Origin: Streptomyces smaragdinus
Lineage (GTDB): Bacteria > Actinomycetota > Actinomycetes > Streptomycetales > Streptomycetaceae
DNA length: 64,000 bases
Direction: 5' to 3'
Assembly: GCF_009604385.1 (NCBI RefSeq)
Contig: NZ_WEGJ01000002.1
Span: 372,001 to 436,000, forward strand
Part shown: positions 59,012 to 64,000 of the stretch, piece by piece
How positions within the stretch are numbered: the stretch's first letter is position 1
How the letters are laid out: every line of letters begins with the position of its first letter
Program-made: the position numbers and the translations under genes
The notes under the pieces: generated by a model
Seen by the model: the letters and a program-made list of their open reading frames with translations, nothing else
What the model was told of the DNA's origin: nothing
Database searches by the model: none

Positions 59012-62000
59012 ATGATCCAGCTTTCCTTCGCCCAGCAGCGACTGTGGTTCGTGGAACAGCTCGAGGGCCCCAGCGCGCTGTACAACTCGGTGTTCGCGAT
59101 CCGGCTGCACGGCACGGTGGACGTACCGGCGCTGCGCACGGCCCTGGGCGATCTGACCGAACGGCACGAGGTGCTGCGCACGGTGTTCCCGGCGGTCGAC
59201 GGGGAGCCGTACCAGCGGATCCTCGACCCCGCCGACGCCGTCCCGCCCCTGACGGTGACACCCGTCGCCGGCGAGGCGGACACCGAGGCCGTGATACGGG
59301 ACCTCTCGGCCCACGTCTTCGACCTCGCGACGGAAATCCCGGTCCGCGCCGCCCTGCTCGCCCCCGGGGACGCCGACCACCTCCTCGTCCTGCTCATGCA
59401 TCACATCGCCAGCGACGGCTGGTCGGCCGAACCGCTCTTTGCGGACCTGGGCGCCGCCTACGCCGCCCGGACCGCGGGCGACGCGCCCCGGTGGGAGCCG
59501 CTGGAGGTGCAGTACGCGGACTACGCGCTGTGGCAGCGCGAACTGCTCGGCGACGAGAACGACCCGGCCACGGTCGCCGGACGGCAGCTGGACTTCTGGC
59601 GCGAGACCCTGGCAGGGGCCCCTCAGGAGCTGGCGCTGCCGTACGACCGGCCGCGTCCGGACCGGCCCACGCACGGCGCCGGCATGGTGGCGTTCGACAT
59701 CGACCCCGAGCTGTACGCGGGGCTCACCGGGATCGCCGCCGAGCAGCGGGTGAGCCTGTTCATGGTGTTCCAGGCGGCGATGGTGGCGCTGTACGCGCGG
59801 ACCGGGGTCGGCAGCGACATCGTGCTGGGTACGCCGGTGGCGGGGCGTACGGACGAGGCGTTGAACGAGCTGGTGGGGTTCTTCGTCAACAACCTGGTGC
59901 TGCGGACCAGTGCTGCCGGCAACCCGGGCTTCACGGAGCTGCTGGCCCGCGTGCGGGACACCACGCTGGCGGCGTACGAGAACCAGGACGTGCCGTTCGA
60001 GCGGCTGGTGGAACACCTCAACCCCGGCCGGGTCGCCGGCCGCCACCCGCTCTTCCAGACCGTCCTCAGCTTCGACCAGCAGACCACCGCCATGCGGGAC
60101 GGCTTCCGGTTCGGCGACCTCGACGGACGGATGGAGCTGTACGGCGGGGACTCCACCCAGTTCGACCTGAACGTCAACTTCACCCAGCTGCCCGGCGGCG
60201 GGGTGTCAGGGCTGCTGCTGTACGCCACCGATGTCTTCGACCGCGGCACGGTGGAGGTGCTGGCGGAGCGGTTCGTGCGGGTGCTGCGTGCGGTGGTCGC
60301 GGATCCGGCTGTGCGGGTCGGTGGGCTGGAGGTCCTGTCGGGCGACGAGCGCGCGGGCTTGCTGGCGTTCGGGTCGGGGGCGGCGGCGGATGTGTCGGCG
60401 TGTGGTGTGCACGAGCTGTTCGAGAAGCGGGTGGCGGAGTGCCCCGACGCCGTGGCCGTGACGGGTCACGGGGATGAGCTGACGTATGCGGAGCTCGACG
60501 CGCGCGCGGAGCGAATAGCGGGACTGCTGCGCGGGCGTGGGCTGCTGCCGGAGGAGCCTGTCGCGGTCCTGATGGACCGCGGGGTGGATCTGGTGGTGTC
60601 CGTGCTGGGGGTGGTGAAGGCGGGCGGGGCGTACGTGCCGCTGGATCCGCGGTATCCGGTCGACCGGCTGCGGCTGGTGCTCGACGACTCCGGTGCACGG
60701 ACGGTCCTGACGGGCGCGGCGCAGGCCGACGGTGTCGCGGCGGAGTTGACCCGCGACGGCACGCGGACCGTACTCACGGTGGGCCCCGACCTGGTGGCCG
60801 ACACACCTGACGACAGCCCACGCCCCCCGATCCACCCCGACCAGGTGCTGTACGTGATGCACACCTCGGGCTCGACGGGGACCCCGAAGGGCGTGGCGGT
60901 CACGCACCGCAACGTCGTCGACCTGCTGTCCGACCCGGGCTACCGCAACGGCGTCCACGACCGGGTGCTGATGCACATGCCGACGGCCTTCGACGCCTCG
61001 ACGGCCGAATTCTGGGGGCCGCTGGTCAGCGGCGGACGGATCGTCCTCGCCCCGCCCGGGCAGCTCGAGGCGCACACCCTGGCAGCCTCGGTCGCCGAGC
61101 ACGGGATCACGATGCTGCTCGCGGCGTCCGGCCTGCTCAACGCCCTGGCGGCCGACACCCCGGAGGCGTTCCACGGGGTACGGGAGGTGTGGACCGGCGG
61201 CGATGTGGTGCCGCCGGCCACGGTACGTACGGTCCTGGACGCCAACCCGGGCCTGAGCGTCGTCTCGGTGTACGCGCCGACCGAATGCACGGTGATGAAG
61301 ACGACGTACACGATGGACAGCGCTGAAGGCGTCCCCGACGCGGTGCCTTTGGGGCGTCCGTTGCGGGGTGCGCGGGTCTTCGTGCTGGACGGGTTCCTCC
61401 GGCCGGTCCCCGTGGGTGTCGCGGGTGAGGTGTATCTGGCCGGTCCCGGTGTGGCCAGGGGCTATGTGGGTCGTCCGGGGCTGACGGCGGAACGGTTCGT
61501 CGCGTGTCCGTTCGGGGAGCCCGGGGAGCGGATGTATCGCACCGGTGACGTCGGGTGCTGGAACGCGGACGGGGAGCTGGAGTTCGTCGGTCGCGGGGAC
61601 GACCAGGTGAAGATCCGTGGCTTCCGGGTCGAGCCGGGTGAGATCGAGGGCGTGCTGGCCGGTCATCCCGCTGTACGGCAGGTGTTCGTGACCGTCCGCG
61701 AGGACCGCCCCGGCGACAAACGCCTGGTGGCCTACGTCGTCCTCGTACCCGGCACTGAGGCCGAGACCGTCCACACCTACGCGGAGGAACGGCTGGCCGC
61801 GCACATGATCCCCGCCGTCGTCCCGCTCGACGAACTGCCCCTCACCGCCCACGGCAAGGTCGACCGCACCCGCCTGCCCGCCCCGGACACCGTACGGACC
61901 GCCGTTCGCCGAGAGCCCACGACGGAGCGGCAGGAAGCCCTGTGCCGTATCTTCGGCGAGATCCTGGACCGCGGTCCGGTCGGCACGGACGACAGCTTCT

Positions 62001-64000
62001 TCGACCTCGGCGGCCACTCCCTGCTGGCCACCAAACTGGTGAGCCGCATCCGCAAGACCCTCACAGTCGACTTGTCGCTCAAGGAACTCTTCGAGCACGC
62101 CACCGTCGCCGACCTGGACCAGCACCTCACCACCCACACCGCACCCGCGACCCCCGAGCCCCTCACCGCCTCACCCCGCCCCGAGCACCTCCCGCTCTCC
62201 GCCGCCCAGCAACGCCTCTGGTTCGCCGAACAGCTCGAGGGCCCCAGCGCCCTCTACAACGCCCCCTTCGCCGTCCGCCTGACCGGCGGCCCCATCGACG
62301 CGACCGCCCTGCGCCATGCCTTGCGCGACGTGGTGGAGCGGCACGAGATCCTGCGCACCCTCCTGCCCGTGACGGACGGCAACCCCCGCCAGCGGATCCT
62401 CGACGCGGCCGACGCCGAACCGCCCTTCGACCTCGTCCGGGTCGCCGACGAGGACGAACTCCGCGACGCCGTCGAGAGGGCCGCCGCGTACGTCTTCGAC
62501 CTGGCACGCGAGACACCCCTGCGCGTCCTCCTGGCCCGGGTGGCCGAAGACCAGCACGTCCTGCTGGTGCTGATCCACCACATCGCCGCCGACGGCTGGT
62601 CCATCGGCCCGTTCCTCACCGACCTCGAGCGCGCCTACCTCGCCCGGACCCACGGCACGGCACCGGACTGGCGCCCGCTCCCCGTCCAGTACGCCGACTA
62701 CGCCCTCGCCCAGCCCCGCATGCTCGGCACCGCCGAGGACCCCACCAGCCCGCTGGCCCGCAAGCTCGACCACTGGCGCCGCACCCTCCAGGACGCACCC
62801 GGCGAACTGACCCTCCCCTACGACCGCCCCCGGCCCGCCACCGCCACCGGCCGCGGCGGCTCCATCGACCGCCTCCTCGAGCCGGACGTCCACGCCGCGC
62901 TGACCCGGATCGCCGCCGAGCACCGGGTGAGCCTGTTCATGGTGATGCAGGCCGCCGTCGCCGCCCTGTGCACCAGGATCGGCGCCGGCACCGACATCGT
63001 CCTGGGCACCCAGACCGCGGGCCGCACCGACGAGGCGCTGGAAGACCTCGTCGGCTTCTTCGTCAACAACCTCGTCCTGCGCACCAGCACCGCAGGCAAC
63101 CCGGCCTTCACCGAACTGCTCACCCGGGTCCGGGACACCACCCTCGCCGCGTACGAGCACCAGGACCTGCCCTTCGACCGGCTGGTGGAACACCTCAACC
63201 CCGAGCGGGTCCCCGCCCGCCACCCGCTCTTCCAGACCTCGGTCACCATGGACGGCCGCGGCACGCCGCGGAGCTCCTTCGCCGGACTCGACTGCGCCGA
63301 CCACCCCTTCACCTTCGACTACGTCAAGTTCGACCTGGCCTTCAGCTTCGCCGAGCGACCGGACACGGCCGGCATCGACTGCACCATGGAGTACGCGGCC
63401 GACCTCTTCGACGAGACGACGGCCGCCACCTTGATCCGCCGGCTGACCGCACTGCTCCGGACGGTCGCGGCCCGGCCCGGGACCAGGCTCGGCGACCTCG
63501 ACGTCTTGGCCCCCGACGAGCGCGGCCGGATCCTGGAGGGCTGGAACGACACGGCCCGCCCGGCGCCCGCCCGTACCCTCCCGGGGGTGTTCGCCGCCCA
63601 GGCCGCGCGCACCCCCGACGCGGTGGCCCTGGAGGCCGGTGCCGTACAGGTGTCGTACGCCGAACTCGACCGGCGCTCCGACCGGCTCGCCCGGCGGCTG
63701 ACCGACGAAGGTACCGGTCTGGAGACGCCCGTCGCGCTGCTCATGGAGCGGTCCGTCGACCTCATCGTGGCGATGCTGGCCGTGCTGAAGGCCGGCGGTG
63801 TGTACGTACCGCTCGACGACCGTTACCCGGCCGAGCGGATCGCCGGCATCCTCGGGGACACCGGGGCACAGCTGGTGCTCACCGACCGGGACCACGCGTC
63901 CCACCCCGTGCTGCGGGGGCCTGACACGCCCGGCATCCTGGTCCCGCCGGAGGCCGCCGGGGACGAGGTGGCTCCCGTACGACAGCCGGGCCTCGCGCCC
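59012..64000 (+). CDS. non-ribosomal peptide synthetase, C-A-PCP-C-A..., truncated by window edge
   Basis: At least 1663 residues are visible, and the frame is open at the right edge. Order: C1 (residues 1 to about 430, HHIASDG at 130-136); A1 (about 455-960, [11 protein letters not shown] near 617, FDASTAEFW at 660, YAPTE at 754 in place of YGPTE, GKVDRT Lys949); PCP with [11 protein letters not shown] (Ser1003); C2 (from about 1059, HHIAADG at 1189-1195); and the start of A2 ([20 protein letters not shown]). My reading of the A1 code is D-A-A-L-W-G-V-V-M-K, which fits an alpha-amino acid with a hydrophobic pocket, substrate not identified. The protein starts with C at once, so an upstream carrier-bound acyl or amino-acyl donor is needed. 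GCGGAGACGAA precedes ATG 59012. Confidence 0.95.
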   Translation, partial: MIQLSFAQQRLWFVEQLEGPSALYNSVFAIRLHGTVDVPALRTALGDLTERHEVLRTVFPAVDGEPYQRILDPADAVPPLTVTPVAGEADTEAVIRDLSAHVFDLATEIPVRAALLAPGDADHLLVLLMHHIASDGWSAEPLFADLGAAYAARTAGDAPRWEPLEVQYADYALWQRELLGDENDPATVAGRQLDFWRETLAGAPQELALPYDRPRPDRPTHGAGMVAFDIDPELYAGLTGIAAEQRVSLFMVFQAAMVALYARTGVGSDIVLGTPVAGRTDEALNELVGFFVNNLVLRTSAAGNPGFTELLARVRDTTLAAYENQDVPFERLVEHLNPGRVAGRHPLFQTVLSFDQQTTAMRDGFRFGDLDGRMELYGGDSTQFDLNVNFTQLPGGGVSGLLLYATDVFDRGTVEVLAERFVRVLRAVVADPAVRVGGLEVLSGDERAGLLAFGSGAAADVSACGVHELFEKRVAECPDAVAVTGHGDELTYAELDARAERIAGLLRGRGLLPEEPVAVLMDRGVDLVVSVLGVVKAGGAYVPLDPRYPVDRLRLVLDDSGARTVLTGAAQADGVAAELTRDGTRTVLTVGPDLVADTPDDSPRPPIHPDQVLYVMHTSGSTGTPKGVAVTHRNVVDLLSDPGYRNGVHDRVLMHMPTAFDASTAEFWGPLVSGGRIVLAPPGQLEAHTLAASVAEHGITMLLAASGLLNALAADTPEAFHGVREVWTGGDVVPPATVRTVLDANPGLSVVSVYAPTECTVMKTTYTMDSAEGVPDAVPLGRPLRGARVFVLDGFLRPVPVGVAGEVYLAGPGVARGYVGRPGLTAERFVACPFGEPGERMYRTGDVGCWNADGELEFVGRGDDQVKIRGFRVEPGEIEGVLAGHPAVRQVFVTVREDRPGDKRLVAYVVLVPGTEAETVHTYAEERLAAHMIPAVVPLDELPLTAHGKVDRTRLPAPDTVRTAVRREPTTERQEALCRIFGEILDRGPVGTDDSFFDLGGHSLLATKLVSRIRKTLTVDLSLKELFEHATVADLDQHLTTHTAPATPEPLTASPRPEHLPLSAAQQRLWFAEQLEGPSALYNAPFAVRLTGGPIDATALRHALRDVVERHEILRTLLPVTDGNPRQRILDAADAEPPFDLVRVADEDELRDAVERAAAYVFDLARETPLRVLLARVAEDQHVLLVLIHHIAADGWSIGPFLTDLERAYLARTHGTAPDWRPLPVQYADYALAQPRMLGTAEDPTSPLARKLDHWRRTLQDAPGELTLPYDRPRPATATGRGGSIDRLLEPDVHAALTRIAAEHRVSLFMVMQAAVAALCTRIGAGTDIVLGTQTAGRTDEALEDLVGFFVNNLVLRTSTAGNPAFTELLTRVRDTTLAAYEHQDLPFDRLVEHLNPERVPARHPLFQTSVTMDGRGTPRSSFAGLDCADHPFTFDYVKFDLAFSFAERPDTAGIDCTMEYAADLFDETTAATLIRRLTALLRTVAARPGTRLGDLDVLAPDERGRILEGWNDTARPAPARTLPGVFAAQAARTPDAVALEAGAVQVSYAELDRRSDRLARRLTDEGTGLETPVALLMERSVDLIVAMLAVLKAGGVYVPLDDRYPAERIAGILGDTGAQLVLTDRDHASHPVLRGPDTPGILVPPEAAGDEVAPVRQPGLAP

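Noticed and set aside
1..64000. tRNA or rRNA genes
   Set aside because: I scanned by eye for GTTCGAATCC-type T-arms and conserved rRNA blocks and found none; weak tRNA-like segments could be missed without a covariance search.

Overview
The window is high-GC actinobacterial DNA and almost certainly comes from a Streptomyces chromosome. Supporting signs are strong GC bias at third codon positions, GTG starts, an SsgA-like sporulation protein, SARP and LAL regulators, a StrR-like ParB-domain regulator, Tat and lipoprotein signals, and a modular NRPS. No tRNA, rRNA, CRISPR array or intact mobile element was seen. The number of decayed genes is consistent with a chromosome arm rather than the core, although this is an inference.

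Region 1 (1-9.1 kb) mixes small stress and regulatory genes with broken ones. It holds a truncated VOC protein, an alpha/beta hydrolase pseudogene, msrA, an SRPBCC protein, a winged-helix protein, an SsgA-like protein with a small companion ORF, a CGNR zinc-finger regulator, a YkuD-type lipoprotein and pheA. Other decay products are a Tat leader remnant and a deletion that joined an XRE regulator to a hydrolase. Five TCACC-N9-GGTGA sites recur at promoters in the first 6 kb. Region 2 (9.3-33.7 kb) is ordinary accessory content: catalase, secreted peptidoglycan-binding protein, DUF1801 protein, an atypical SDR, a 907-residue LAL regulator, a GT87-like/PAP2 membrane protein, a TetR/methyltransferase divergon with twin operators, an MBL hydrolase, a glycine-rich/DUF11/SpaA secreted protein, a secreted lipase, an MFS/MocR divergon, an I36-like inhibitor, a SARP regulator and a second alpha/beta hydrolase.

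Region 3 (33.7-49.3 kb) contains an ALF-repeat secreted protein, small secreted proteins, and a P-loop kinase next to an IS630-like transposase scar. It continues with a quinone-reductase-like/NTF2 pair beside an XRE regulator, a methyltransferase, a tandem GNAT, a three-gene module (cytosolic protein, membrane protein, orphan solute-binding lipoprotein), a stand-alone hemC, and a two-component system whose kinase is double length.

Region 4 (49.5 kb to the right edge) is the left part of a biosynthetic gene cluster. A StrR/NovG-like regulator heads a tight same-strand run: methyltransferase, 2-keto-4-pentenoate-hydratase-like protein, acylating aldehyde dehydrogenase, 4-hydroxy-2-oxovalerate-aldolase-like protein, HisC-like aminotransferase, KAS III and a free acyl carrier protein. 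A convergent MFS exporter follows across a hairpin. A second operon then carries a type II thioesterase and a C-A-PCP-C-A... NRPS that runs off the window. The most interesting reading is that a meta-cleavage-pathway trio (hydratase, dehydrogenase, aldolase) plus the aminotransferase builds a non-proteinogenic amino acid for the NRPS. This parallels the NikA/NikB chemistry of nikkomycin but adds a hydratase, KAS III and ACP. The product is not identifiable from this sequence.
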